A DNA stretch of 64,000 nucleotides from an uncultured Lachnospiraceae bacterium (GTDB taxonomy: Bacteria > Bacillota > Clostridia > Lachnospirales > Lachnospiraceae), in NCBI GenBank assembly GCA_910585075.1, contig CAJUED010000008.1, positions 51,658 to 115,657 of the forward strand. Direction: 5' to 3'. Position 1 is the first letter of the stretch. Every line of letters begins with the position of its first letter. The notes beneath the pieces are model-generated. The model saw only the letters and a list, made by a program, of their open reading frames with translations. It was not told the origin of the DNA and did not search any database. Shown piece after piece: positions 24,064 to 33,261 of this stretch. The position numbers were made by a program, and so were the translations under genes.

Positions 24064-25965
24064 ATGGAACTCAGGGAAAAGGTTGATGTTTGTGTAGTAG
24101 GCGCAGGTCATGCAGGGTGTGAGGCGGCCTTGGCATGTGCCAGGCTGGGTCTTGAAACTGTTATATTTACGGTAAGTGTGGACAGTATTGCCCTTATGCC
24201 CTGTAATCCCAATGTGGGAGGTTCATCAAAGGGACATCTTGTGCGCGAGCTGGATGCTCTTGGCGGCGAGATGGGTAAGAATATAGATAAAACGTTTATT
24301 CAATCAAAAATGTTGAATATTTCGAAAGGTCCTGCTGTCCATTCTCTCCGTGCCCAGGCTGATAAAGCGGAATATAGCCGTGCCATGAGAAAGGTTCTTG
24401 AAAATCAGGAGCATCTCACCATCAAGCAGGTCGAGGTTTGTGAATTATTGTGGCAGGAGCTTAAAGATCCAAATAAGAAGGCCACAAAGAAAATAACTGG
24501 TTTAAAAACTTTTACAGGCTCCATATATGAATGTAAAGCAGTTATTTTGTGTACAGGCACTTATTTAAAAGCGAGATGTCTTTGCGGAGAAGCAATTGAT
24601 TATACAGGACCTAACGGTTTAAAGGCGGCAAATTATTTGACGGATTCCCTTATTTCAATGGGAATAGAGATGCGTCGTTTTAAAACGGGAACACCGGCGA
24701 GAATGGATAAGAGAAGTATTGATTTCACAAAGATGGAAGAACAATTTGGGGATGAAAGAGTTGTTCCGTTTTCTTTTTCCACGAATCCGGAAGATATTCA
24801 GATTGATCAGGTGTCATGTTATCTTACATATACAAATGAAAAAACACATGAAATTATAAGAAATAATCTTGACAGGTCTCCAATCTATGCAGGAATAATA
24901 GAGGGTACAGGTCCCAGGTATTGTCCCTCTATTGAAGATAAGGTGGTTAAATTTGCTGATAAGGAAAGACATCAGGTGTTTATAGAACCTGAAGGTTTAC
25001 ATACAAATGAAATGTATGTGGGAGGTATGTCTTCTTCTTTGCCGGAAGATGTTCAGATGGCTATGTATCGCACAGTTCCCGGTTTGGAAAATTGTAAAAT
25101 AGTGAGAAATGCATATGCCATAGAATATGATTGTATTAATCCAAAACAGCTTTATCCTACTTTGAGATTTAAAGATGTGGAAGGCCTTTACAGTGGAGGA
25201 CAATTAAATGGTAGCAGTGGTTATGAGGAGGCAGCGGTTCAAGGATTAATAGCAGGAATAAATGCTGCACAATTTATATTTGAAAAAGAAGAACTGGTAA
25301 TTGACAGGTCGGAAGGATATATAGGTGTATTAATTGATGATCTGGTAACAAAGGATAATTTTGAGCCATATAGGATGATGACTTCCAGAGCAGAATACCG
25401 TCTTTTACTGCGACAGGACAATGCGGATTTAAGACTTCGGGAAAAGGGTTTTAAAGTTGGATTGATAACAGAGGATCAGTATAATGCCATAGTTTGTAAA
25501 AAAAATATGATAGACAATGAAATATTACGATTAAAAAATGTGAAGATTGGAGCATCGGAGAGTAATCAAAAATTTTTAGAAAAGTATGGCAGCTCCTCTT
25601 TAAAGACAGGGGTGAGCCTTGCCGAATTATTATGTAGACCGGAGCTTAATTACAATATACTGAATGAAATTGATAAGGAAAGAAAACAATTACCGGATGA
25701 CGTAATAGAGCAGGTGGAGATAGAAATAAAGTATGAAGGGTATATAGAGAGACAGCTTCGTCAGGTAGAACAGTTTAAAAAAATGGAAAAGAAAAAAATA
25801 CCCTTTGATTTGGATTATGATGATGTTCCGAGTTTACGTATCGAGGCCAGACAAAAATTGAAAGCTTTTCACCCTATATCTGTGGGACAGGCATCCCGCA
25901 TTTCCGGAGTATCGCCTGCAGATATTTCTGTCCTATTAGTTTATCTCGAACAGAAAAGAAAGTAG
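24064..25965 (+). CDS. mnmG: tRNA uridine 5-carboxymethylaminomethyl modification enzyme MnmG
   Basis: A 633-residue FAD enzyme (GidA) and partner of MnmE. The FAD-binding G-A-G-H-A-G-C-E-A-A lies near residues 14-23; P-C-N-P-N-V-G-G and G-L-Y-S-G-G-Q-L-N-G-S-S-G-Y-E-E-A-A are further signatures. It begins 64 bp after mnmE with a GGAGGAAATAG site, so the two genes are probably cotranscribed, matching their need for equal amounts. Confidence 0.97.
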   Translation: MELREKVDVCVVGAGHAGCEAALACARLGLETVIFTVSVDSIALMPCNPNVGGSSKGHLVRELDALGGEMGKNIDKTFIQSKMLNISKGPAVHSLRAQADKAEYSRAMRKVLENQEHLTIKQVEVCELLWQELKDPNKKATKKITGLKTFTGSIYECKAVILCTGTYLKARCLCGEAIDYTGPNGLKAANYLTDSLISMGIEMRRFKTGTPARMDKRSIDFTKMEEQFGDERVVPFSFSTNPEDIQIDQVSCYLTYTNEKTHEIIRNNLDRSPIYAGIIEGTGPRYCPSIEDKVVKFADKERHQVFIEPEGLHTNEMYVGGMSSSLPEDVQMAMYRTVPGLENCKIVRNAYAIEYDCINPKQLYPTLRFKDVEGLYSGGQLNGSSGYEEAAVQGLIAGINAAQFIFEKEELVIDRSEGYIGVLIDDLVTKDNFEPYRMMTSRAEYRLLLRQDNADLRLREKGFKVGLITEDQYNAIVCKKNMIDNEILRLKNVKIGASESNQKFLEKYGSSSLKTGVSLAELLCRPELNYNILNEIDKERKQLPDDVIEQVEIEIKYEGYIERQLRQVEQFKKMEKKKIPFDLDYDDVPSLRIEARQKLKAFHPISVGQASRISGVSPADISVLLVYLEQKRK

Positions 25966-26087
25966 TTTTAAGTTGTTGGAAAACATAGTATAATTTTAAA
26001 ATTTAAATTTGTTAAGAGTATTTTTAAACAGTAAACTAATGTAGTTTATTTCCGCGAGCAATGAGTCAAGTAAATTGAAAAATAGGA

Positions 26088-26825
26088 ATGAGAAGAATGA
26101 ATGGATTATTTATAGAAAAATTTGATACGGATTTAAAGGAATTTGATATCCAATTAAGTGAAGTACAGAAAAGACAATTTATTCAATATTATGATTTGCT
26201 GATAGAGTGGAATTCTTTTATGAATCTTACTGCTATTACAGAACCTGAGGATGTCCTAAAAAAACATTTTTTAGATAGTGTTTCCATCATAAAGGCTATT
26301 ACTAATTTACCGGAATTATCATGGAATTTAATAGATATAGGTACCGGTGCAGGATTTCCTGGAATACCAATAAAGATATTGTTTCCAAATCTAAATATCA
26401 CATTGCTTGATTCATTAAATAAAAGAGTTAATTTTTTGAATGAGGTAATAACTAAATTGAAACTTGAAAATATTGTAGCTATTCATGGGAGAGCAGAAGA
26501 CTACGCTGTACAGGGTAAGTTACGAGAAACTTTCAATTTGAGTGTTTCACGTGCAGTTGCAAATTTATCAACTTTATCTGAGTATTGCTTACCTTTTGTT
26601 AAAAATGGCGGATATTTTATATCTTATAAATCTGATAAGGCGTCTGATGAATTAGATAATGCAAGAAAAGCAATTAAATTACTTGGAGGAGCCTATAAAA
26701 GTCAGATTGAATTTAAACTACCTAATTCAGATATTTATAGAAATCTTATTGTAATAGAAAAAGAGAAAAATACACCGAAAGAATATCCCAGAAAATCTGG
26801 TTTACCTTCAAAAAAACCTCTTTAA
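26088..26825 (+). CDS. rsmG: 16S rRNA (guanine-527-N7)-methyltransferase
   Basis: A 245-residue SAM-dependent enzyme (GidB). Motif I is L-I-D-I-G-T-G-A-G-F-P-G-I-P and the fold continues with S-R-A-V-A-N-L as expected. It methylates G527 of 16S rRNA, and its loss gives low-level streptomycin resistance. A second ATG at 26097 has an equally good AGGAATGAG site and may be the start. It sits between mnmG and the parS/parAB region, the usual order near the origin. Confidence 0.95.
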   Translation: MRRMNGLFIEKFDTDLKEFDIQLSEVQKRQFIQYYDLLIEWNSFMNLTAITEPEDVLKKHFLDSVSIIKAITNLPELSWNLIDIGTGAGFPGIPIKILFPNLNITLLDSLNKRVNFLNEVITKLKLENIVAIHGRAEDYAVQGKLRETFNLSVSRAVANLSTLSEYCLPFVKNGGYFISYKSDKASDELDNARKAIKLLGGAYKSQIEFKLPNSDIYRNLIVIEKEKNTPKEYPRKSGLPSKKPL

Positions 26826-26830
26826 GTGTA

Positions 26831-26846
26831 TGTTTCACGTGAAACA
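26831..26846 (+). promoter_or_regulatory. parS: parS centromere site 1
   Basis: TGTTTCACGTGAAACA is a perfect 16-bp palindrome matching the universal parS consensus bound by ParB. It begins six bases after the rsmG coding end. Confidence 0.95.
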
Positions 26847-26878
26847 TTTTTAAAAACAAAATTGCTAATACTAGATAA

Positions 26879-26894
26879 TGTTTCACGTGAAACA
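26879..26894 (+). promoter_or_regulatory. parS: parS centromere site 2
   Basis: A second identical TGTTTCACGTGAAACA, 48 bp from the first. Two further degenerate GTGAAACAT half-sites lie at about 26922 and 26955, all upstream of parA. Confidence 0.95.
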
Positions 26895-27066
26895 TTTAAC
26901 CCCTAAATATAGTAATCATTATGTGAAACATCTCACAATATTCCAAAAATATGTTGTGAAACATTAAAAAAATATATTTTTATGGAATATAAATATAAGA
27001 AGTGCTATAATCATTAACGAGACTTTAAAAGATAAATATAATATATAAAGTATGAAAGGATAAAAG

Positions 27067-27834
27067 ATGGGAAAAGTTATTGCTATTGCAAATCAAAAAG
27101 GAGGGGTAGGTAAAACTACTACTTCTATTAATTTGTCTGCTGCATTAGCAGCAAGAAAAAAGAAAGTTTTAGTGATTGATACGGACCCCCAGGGAAATAC
27201 AACCAGTGGGTTTGGCGTCGAAAAAAATGAATTAGAAAATACAATTTATGAATTAATGTTAGGCGAGTGTTCAATAAAAGAATGTATTTTAAATGATGTA
27301 ATTCCCGGAATTTCTATTATTCCTTCCAATGTAAATCTTGCAGCGGCAGAGATAGAATTAATTGGCGTAGATCGAAAAGAATTTATTTTAAAACGTGAAA
27401 TTGAATGGATAAAAGATAGTTATGATTATATAATGATAGATTGTCCTCCTTCATTAAATATGTTAACAATCAATTCCATGACAACGGCGGATTCGGTGTT
27501 AGTTCCCATCCAATGTGAGTATTATGCTTTGGAGGGATTAAGCCAATTAATACATACAATCAATTTGGTAAAGGAACGTTTAAATCCGGACCTGGATATA
27601 GAAGGTGTGGTATTTACTATGTATGATTCAAGAACAAATTTATCTATGCAGGTGGTTGAAAATGTAAAAGATAATTTAAGTCAAAGAATATTTAATACAG
27701 TGATACCGAGAAATATAAGACTTGCGGAAGCACCAAGTTATGGAATGCCAATCAATATGTATGATTCAAGGTCGGCAGGAGCAGAAGCATATTTGTCATT
27801 AGCGGATGAAATCATCGAAGGAAAGGAAGATTAA
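27067..27834 (+). CDS. parA: Chromosome partitioning ATPase ParA (Soj)
   Basis: A 255-residue deviant Walker ATPase: K-G-G-V-G-K-T-T (11-18), D-T-D-P-Q-G-N (40-46) and Walker B Y-I-M-I-D-C-P-P-S. It has no long N-terminal helix-turn-helix, as in chromosomal Soj proteins. With ParB it drives origin segregation and regulates DnaA in Bacillus. A TATAAT at 27006 may serve as its -10 element. It ends 3 bp before parB. Confidence 0.96.
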   Translation: MGKVIAIANQKGGVGKTTTSINLSAALAARKKKVLVIDTDPQGNTTSGFGVEKNELENTIYELMLGECSIKECILNDVIPGISIIPSNVNLAAAEIELIGVDRKEFILKREIEWIKDSYDYIMIDCPPSLNMLTINSMTTADSVLVPIQCEYYALEGLSQLIHTINLVKERLNPDLDIEGVVFTMYDSRTNLSMQVVENVKDNLSQRIFNTVIPRNIRLAEAPSYGMPINMYDSRSAGAEAYLSLADEIIEGKED

Positions 27835-27837
27835 ACT

Positions 27838-28737
27838 ATGGCGGCAAGGGGATTGGGCAAAGGATTAGATGCATTAATTCCAAGTGGAGTCGGTGAAAAA
27901 CCGGTTAAGTATAACAGTAAATCAAATAATGATAAAAAGGATGAAAAAAGTAATGGTGAGACAATCGTTAATATTACTATGGTCGAACCTAACAGAGAAC
28001 AGCCAAGAAAAAATTTTGATGAGGATTCTCTCGAAGAATTAGCGGAGTCTATAAAACAATTTGGATTATTACAACCTATTCTTGTTCAGGACAGACAGAC
28101 CTATTATGAAATTATTGCAGGTGAAAGAAGATGGAGAGCCGCGAAGAAAGCGGGTTTAAAAGAAGTTCCTGTTATTATTAAAAATTTAAGTGACCAGGAA
28201 ATAGTTGAGATATCTTTAATAGAAAATATTCAAAGAGAAGACTTAAATCCTATTGAAGAAGCTCAGGCTTATAAACGTCTTTTGACGGAATTTAATTTGA
28301 AGCAGGATGAGGTAGCTGAAAGAGTATCTAAAAGTCGTACAGCAGTCACCAATTCCATGCGCTTACTCAAATTATGTGATAATGTACAACAAATGATTAT
28401 AGACGATATGATTTCTACAGGACATGCCAGGGCACTTATTACAATTGAAGATCCGGAGCAACAATATGCAATTGCTCAACAGATTTTTGATGAAAAGCTC
28501 AGTGTACGTGATGTGGAAAAACTTGTAAAGAATTTAAATAAGCCTGTAAAACCAAAAAAAGATGTTTCTAATGATACCAGTCTTGATGCTGTTTATCAGG
28601 ATATAGAGGAAAATTTAAAGCAAAAGCTCAGTACAAAAGTAAGCATTACTTCAAAGGGTAATGGAGCGGGAAAAATAGAAATAGAATTCTATAATCATGA
28701 TGATTTAGAAAAGATTATGGATTTACTTTCTAAATAA
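27838..28737 (+). CDS. parB: Chromosome partitioning protein ParB (Spo0J)
   Basis: A 299-residue CTPase clamp that loads at parS. The N-terminus (R-G-L-G-K-G-L-D-A-L-I) is the ParA-stimulating peptide. The CTP-binding box is G-E-R-R-W-R-A-A (about 100-107), the helix-turn-helix is Q-D-E-V-A-E-R-V-S-K-S-R-T-A-V, and a C-terminal dimerisation domain follows. Two perfect parS sites lie about 1 kb upstream. Confidence 0.96.
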   Translation: MAARGLGKGLDALIPSGVGEKPVKYNSKSNNDKKDEKSNGETIVNITMVEPNREQPRKNFDEDSLEELAESIKQFGLLQPILVQDRQTYYEIIAGERRWRAAKKAGLKEVPVIIKNLSDQEIVEISLIENIQREDLNPIEEAQAYKRLLTEFNLKQDEVAERVSKSRTAVTNSMRLLKLCDNVQQMIIDDMISTGHARALITIEDPEQQYAIAQQIFDEKLSVRDVEKLVKNLNKPVKPKKDVSNDTSLDAVYQDIEENLKQKLSTKVSITSKGNGAGKIEIEFYNHDDLEKIMDLLSK

Positions 28738-28842
28738 AGGAGTAAAGAATAATAATATTGGATGTAAGATACAAGGAAGATAAAATCAATAAATTCACGT
28801 CAATACTTAAATTTATAGGGTATTGGCAGTAAGGAGATTGAA

Positions 28843-29355
28843 ATGAATAACTATTTTCTTACCAGTGTCGGACTTGGAAATCTTGATATTGGTATTATAC
28901 TGATAATACTGGCGGCCGTCATATTAATCCTTCTTATTTTAAATATTGTGAATATGTGTTTTATCTCAAATTTAAAAAAGAGATACAAAAAATTTATGCT
29001 GGGTAAAAATGCAAGCAGCTTAGAAAATGAAATAACAGCATTATTTGAAGATAATAAATTTATTAAAACTTCTATTGAAAAGAACAAAAAAGATATCAAA
29101 ACTTTATATCATAAGTTTGAATCATCATTTCAAAAAATAGGTATAATAAAATATGATGCGTTCAGCCAGATAGGTGGAAAATTAAGTTTTTGTCTTGCTT
29201 TACTGGATGAGAATAATAATGGATTTATTTTAAATTCCGTTCACAGTACGGATGGGTGTTATTCTTATACAAAAGAAATAAAAGGTGGAGAATGTAAAAC
29301 TTCTTTGAGTGAGGAGGAAGAACAGGCTCTTGATATGGCTATGAATACAAATTGA
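28843..29355 (+). CDS. DUF4446 family membrane-anchored protein
   Basis: A 170-residue protein with one N-terminal membrane segment (about 15-40, rich in Ile and Leu), a Lys-rich cytosolic coiled region (45-95) and a compact C-terminal domain with F-D-A-F-S-like Y-D-A-F-S-Q-I-G-G, L-S-F-C-L-A-L-L-D and S-V-H-S. This pattern fits DUF4446, often found next to parB in clostridia. Function is unknown; association with partitioning or serS is positional only. Confidence 0.85.
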   Translation: MNNYFLTSVGLGNLDIGIILIILAAVILILLILNIVNMCFISNLKKRYKKFMLGKNASSLENEITALFEDNKFIKTSIEKNKKDIKTLYHKFESSFQKIGIIKYDAFSQIGGKLSFCLALLDENNNGFILNSVHSTDGCYSYTKEIKGGECKTSLSEEEEQALDMAMNTN

Positions 29356-29410
29356 AAATTTGTAAATTAAAAATTTGTAAATTAGAAATTTGTAAATTAG
29401 AAATTTGTAA
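29356..29410 (+). repeat. 15-bp tandem repeat
   Basis: AAATTTGTAAATTA(A/G) repeats 3.7 times right after the DUF4446 stop. Units 2 and 3 are identical. Probably slippage-generated AT-rich filler. Confidence 0.9.
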
Positions 29411-29512
29411 AAAGTACTTGCATAAAATGCGTATACATAATAATATTACAATGTCTGATAGAAAGAGTTATAATGCTTGAGTATAGGATGCAGTAGAAAC
29501 GGAGGAGATATT

Positions 29513-30790
29513 ATGATAGATATTAAGTTTTTAAGAGAGAATCCTGACGTCGTGAAAGAAAACATCAAAAAGAAATTCCAGGATGAAAAAGTAAAACTTG
29601 TGGATGAAGTAATAGAGATAGATGCCATGAGTCGAAAGGTTCAACAGGAAGCTGATAATTTAAGAGCTAACAGAAATAAAGTATCAAAGAAAATCGGCGC
29701 TTTGATGGCTCAGGGTAAAAAAGAGGAAGCGGAGGCAAAGAAGGCAGAGGTTGCTGCCGGAGCAAAACGCCTTGTTGAATTGGAAGAAGAAGAAAGAGAA
29801 CTGAGTGAAAAAGTTACCAAGATTATGATGGTAATTCCGAATATAATCGACCCAAGTGTCCCTATCGGAAAAGACGACAGTGAAAACGTAGAAGTAAGAA
29901 AGTATGGAGAACCCGTTGTTCCTGATTTCGAAATTCCTTATCATACCGAAATTATGGAAAGATTAAATGGAATTGATTTGGACAGCGCAAGGAAAGTTGC
30001 GGGAAATGGTTTCTACTATCTGATGGGAGATATTGCAAGACTTCACTCCGCAGTTATTTCTTATGCCAGAGATTTTATGATTGACAGAGGATTTACTTAC
30101 TGTGTGCCGCCTTTTATGATCAGAAGTAATGTGGTCACAGGCGTTATGAGTTTTGCCGAGATGGATGCAATGATGTATAAGATTGAAGGAGAAGACTTAT
30201 ATTTAATAGGAACATCCGAGCATTCCATGATTGGTAAATTTATTGATACAATTGTTCCGGAAGCAGAGCTTCCAAAAACTCTTACCAGCTATTCACCTTG
30301 TTTCAGAAAGGAAAAAGGCGCGCATGGTCTGGAAGAAAGAGGAGTATACAGAATCCATCAGTTTGAAAAGCAGGAAATGATTGTGGTATGTAAACCGGAA
30401 GATTCTGCAATGTGGTTTGAAAAATTATGGCAGAACACCGTTGATTTGTTCCGTTCCATGGATATACCTGTGAGGACCATTGAGTGCTGTTCAGGTGACT
30501 TGGCTGATTTGAAAGTTAAATCTTATGACGTGGAAGCATGGTCGCCCAGACAGAAAAAATATTTCGAAGTGGGAAGCTGTTCTAATTTAGGTGACGCTCA
30601 GGCAAGAAGATTAAAAATTAGAGTTAATGGAGAAAAAGGAAAATATTTTGCGCATACACTTAACAACACAGTGGTTGCTCCTCCAAGAATGTTAATAGCA
30701 TTTTTAGAAAATAATTTGCAGGAAGACGGTTCAATCAGGATTCCTGAAGTATTACAGCCATATATGGGCGGCAAGAAGGAAATCAAATAA
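29513..30790 (+). CDS. serS: Seryl-tRNA synthetase
   Basis: A 425-residue class II synthetase that charges tRNA-Ser. An N-terminal antiparallel coiled coil (about 25-105) binds the long variable arm. Class II motifs are present: F-R-K-E-K-G-A-H-G (motif 2 region) and the C-terminal N-N-T-V-V-A-P-P-R-M-L-I-A-F-L-E motif 3. ATG 29513 is preferred because it follows GGAGGAGATATT; the frame extends upstream without support. No T-box fits in the short upstream gap; a TTGCAT/TAATAT pair near 29418 may be its promoter. Confidence 0.97.
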   Translation: MIDIKFLRENPDVVKENIKKKFQDEKVKLVDEVIEIDAMSRKVQQEADNLRANRNKVSKKIGALMAQGKKEEAEAKKAEVAAGAKRLVELEEEERELSEKVTKIMMVIPNIIDPSVPIGKDDSENVEVRKYGEPVVPDFEIPYHTEIMERLNGIDLDSARKVAGNGFYYLMGDIARLHSAVISYARDFMIDRGFTYCVPPFMIRSNVVTGVMSFAEMDAMMYKIEGEDLYLIGTSEHSMIGKFIDTIVPEAELPKTLTSYSPCFRKEKGAHGLEERGVYRIHQFEKQEMIVVCKPEDSAMWFEKLWQNTVDLFRSMDIPVRTIECCSGDLADLKVKSYDVEAWSPRQKKYFEVGSCSNLGDAQARRLKIRVNGEKGKYFAHTLNNTVVAPPRMLIAFLENNLQEDGSIRIPEVLQPYMGGKKEIK

Positions 30791-30829
30791 CAGACAGGTT
30801 TGATATAAAAGAGACGGGAGGTGAAATCC

Positions 30830-31711
30830 TTGCATAAATATATGAGAGCTATAGGCTTTAGTAAATTATCAGACAGAAAGGAATTGCAGAAGTTGATTAC
30901 AGATGTAATCATAGAAGGAACGGAGCGCAGTTATACTTCAAATGGCGAAGATACACTTTTGGCTGAATTTTGCAAGGATTTTGGAACGTCCATTGGTATA
31001 GCTGTGTGTGGTGAATTTGATAATGAAGACAAATTTACTTATGATTATTATTTTCCTTATTTAAGAGGAATGAACATCAGTTCGGAAGAAGATGTGTCTT
31101 TGGAAAGGCACGCGGCTCAGGAATCATATGCAGGTGTATGTGATGACGTAAGAATGGGCGTATCCATTATTTTTTATTTACAAAATATGATCCCTTATGT
31201 CAAAGCAAAATATTCCGGAGCACTTCCTATAAGAGGTACAACTCTTACTTTGTCTGCTTTATCGCTAAATGGCACAATTATGATGCCGATTAATAAAAGT
31301 GAGAAAGACCTTATCAGAAATAAAAAAGTTTCTATGAACAGAAGTGAGCTTTTGAATGCAGCCAGAAAAGGCGATGAGAATGCTATTGAAAGTCTTACTC
31401 TGGATGATATGGATACTTACACCACTATATCGAGAAGAATACAGAAAGAAGATGTCTTCAGTCTGGTGGATACTTATTTTATGCCTTATGGGGTAGAGTG
31501 TGACCAGTATTCAATATTAGGAGAAATTCTTGATTGTAATTTAATCAGAAATACACTTACGGAAGAAGAAGTATATCTGATGACAATGAATTGTAATGAT
31601 ATGATTTTTGATCTGTGTATCAATAAAGAAGATGTTTATGGCGAGCCAGGTATTGGAAGAAGATTTAAAGGTACAATTTGGATGCAGGGACATATAAATT
31701 TTCCAAATTAA
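30830..31711 (+). CDS. DUF3881 family protein
   Basis: A 293-residue soluble protein starting H-K-Y-M-R-A-I-G-F-S, typical of the DUF3881 family found mostly in Lachnospiraceae beside serS. No enzyme motif or membrane segment is visible. I chose TTG 30830, which follows GGGAGG at 8 nt; a GTG at 30821 would overlap the ribosome site and an ATG at 30842 is also possible. Function is unknown. Confidence 0.82.
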   Translation: MHKYMRAIGFSKLSDRKELQKLITDVIIEGTERSYTSNGEDTLLAEFCKDFGTSIGIAVCGEFDNEDKFTYDYYFPYLRGMNISSEEDVSLERHAAQESYAGVCDDVRMGVSIIFYLQNMIPYVKAKYSGALPIRGTTLTLSALSLNGTIMMPINKSEKDLIRNKKVSMNRSELLNAARKGDENAIESLTLDDMDTYTTISRRIQKEDVFSLVDTYFMPYGVECDQYSILGEILDCNLIRNTLTEEEVYLMTMNCNDMIFDLCINKEDVYGEPGIGRRFKGTIWMQGHINFPN

Positions 31712-31726
31712 ATTAATCGTAATCAG

Positions 31727-31755
31727 TTGTCATATTCATTCGGTTGTGTTAAAAT
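31727..31755 (+). promoter_or_regulatory. tRNA-Arg promoter
   Basis: TTGTCA (31727-31732), 17-bp spacer, TAAAAT (31750-31755), ending 15 bp before the tRNA. Confidence 0.7.
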
Positions 31756-31770
31756 AACACAGTAGTGTTA

Positions 31771-31842
31771 GTTCCCTTAGTTAAATGGATATAACAGGAG
31801 CCTCCTAAGCCCCAGTTGTGAGTTCGATTCTCGCAGGGAACG
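31771..31842 (+). tRNA. tRNA-Arg(CCT)
   Basis: A 72-nt cloverleaf: acceptor GTTCCCT/AGGGAAC, D arm GTTA/TAAC, anticodon loop CTCCTAA with anticodon CCT, and T arm GTGAG-TTCGATT-CTCGC. The anticodon stem GGAGC/GCCCC has an A-C mismatch in its middle pair. CCA is not encoded. A terminator follows. Confidence 0.93.
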
Positions 31843-31848
31843 TCATAA

Positions 31849-31887
31849 GGCTGTAAATTCAAGAGTTCTTGGGTTTACAGCCTTTTT
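31849..31887 (+). terminator. Terminator after tRNA-Arg
   Basis: GGCTGTAAA (31849-31857) pairs with TTTACAGCC (31874-31882), followed by TTTTTC. Confidence 0.92.
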
Positions 31888-31916
31888 CTTTTACTTTAAA
31901 AATATAAAAGATTTTT

Positions 31917-33218
31917 TTAATTTGGAATGCAAATATAAAATGTGCTTCCTTTTAAATCCGCGTCCTTTACTCCTATTGTTCCACCGTGAGATTTCATAAT
32001 TTCATAGGCAATAGACAGACCCAGCCCGAAGTGCCCTTTGGTACTTCGGGATTTTTCTACCCTATAGAAACGGTCAAAAATACGTTTTTTGTCTTCATCG
32101 GATATTCCGATTCCATTGTCGGTCACAGAAATATAGAAATGTTCTTTTTGACAGGAGAGATAAAGTTTTATGAATCCTCCTGTTTCGGTGTAGCTGAGAG
32201 CATTGTGCAGTAAAATAGAAATAACCTGTTTGATACGGTCGGGATCGCAGGAACATGCTGGCAGGGAGCTTTCGGGAAGCTCTAAAGAAAGTGAAATAGA
32301 TTTTTCTTTTGCAATGGGTTCAAAAGCTTCATAGATATTGAGTAATAAGGTGTCTAATTCCACAGGCTTTACCCGTAATGGAAATTTTTTACTGTCGGAA
32401 CCGGATAAAAGGAGCATATCATCAATTAAGGAAGACATGCGAAGTCCTTCCTGCTTGATAATATTTAAAAATTTGGCCTGTCCGTCAGGGGAGATTTCTC
32501 TGCAGCATTCGGCAGAGGACAAAATGACCGCAAGGGGCGTGCGAAGCTCATGGGAGGCGGAGGCTACAAACTGCGCCTGCTTTTGTTGATTTTCCAAAAT
32601 AGGTTTTAAGAGCTTTCCGGTAAAAAACCATGAAAAAATCCCCAACAGAAAAACTGTGAAAAAATCTATCATAATAAATAGTATACGCTGTATTAAAATT
32701 TGTTTTTCCAATGGGTTTAAAGAAGATAGGACAATGATTTGTAAGTTTGCATTCTTTTTAATCATTTCAATTATACATCCGTAATAATCATTGCCTGTGG
32801 AAGGTGATGTAAAAGGATATTCCATATGGAAAGAAAAATAGGGTGAAAAAGACGAAAAGGGTTCGGATAGAGAGACAGCATATTGACTGTTGTAAATATC
32901 CAAAGCTTCCTGAAAGAGGGTATATTCAGTATCAGGAACTGTGTTGAGTTGATTGTAAAGATAAGGAATTCCATTATCCAGTATATAAAAGGAATAATTT
33001 CCCTGGGCTTCCATTTTTGAAATCCATTCCATGGATATAACGGACTGGCCTTCCAGGTTGGTAGTGATTGTGTTCATATCATTTTTAAAAGAATTAAACT
33101 GGTTTTTATGAAGCCCTGTTTCAGAAATATAGAGATAACTGAAAGACATAATGATCATAATGGCAGCAGTGATTCCGGCACATAAAATTGTCAGGCGTAA
33201 ATGAACTTTTTCGTACAT
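31917..33218 (-). CDS. Sensor histidine kinase
   Basis: A 433-residue membrane kinase with segments at about 8-32 and 177-201 enclosing a 145-residue extracellular sensor. The dimerisation His is His223 in S-A-S-H-E-L-R-T-P-L. The catalytic domain shows the N box (L-L-H-N-A-L), G1 D-N-G-I-G-I and G2 G-L-G-L-S-I-A. I chose ATG 33218 because it follows GGAGGGATTTAT. It lies 43 bp after its response regulator and is divergent from the lipoprotein-transporter operon at 34260, its probable target. Confidence 0.93.
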   Translation of the reverse strand: MYEKVHLRLTILCAGITAAIMIIMSFSYLYISETGLHKNQFNSFKNDMNTITTNLEGQSVISMEWISKMEAQGNYSFYILDNGIPYLYNQLNTVPDTEYTLFQEALDIYNSQYAVSLSEPFSSFSPYFSFHMEYPFTSPSTGNDYYGCIIEMIKKNANLQIIVLSSLNPLEKQILIQRILFIMIDFFTVFLLGIFSWFFTGKLLKPILENQQKQAQFVASASHELRTPLAVILSSAECCREISPDGQAKFLNIIKQEGLRMSSLIDDMLLLSGSDSKKFPLRVKPVELDTLLLNIYEAFEPIAKEKSISLSLELPESSLPACSCDPDRIKQVISILLHNALSYTETGGFIKLYLSCQKEHFYISVTDNGIGISDEDKKRIFDRFYRVEKSRSTKGHFGLGLSIAYEIMKSHGGTIGVKDADLKGSTFYICIPN

Positions 33219-33261
33219 ATAAATCCCTCCATTCTTGCTCAGCCCGCAATAAAGTATATTT

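Noticed and set aside
29411..29512. Possible T-box riboswitch before serS
   Set aside because: The gap is only about 100 bp and shows no T-box sequence or terminator pair.
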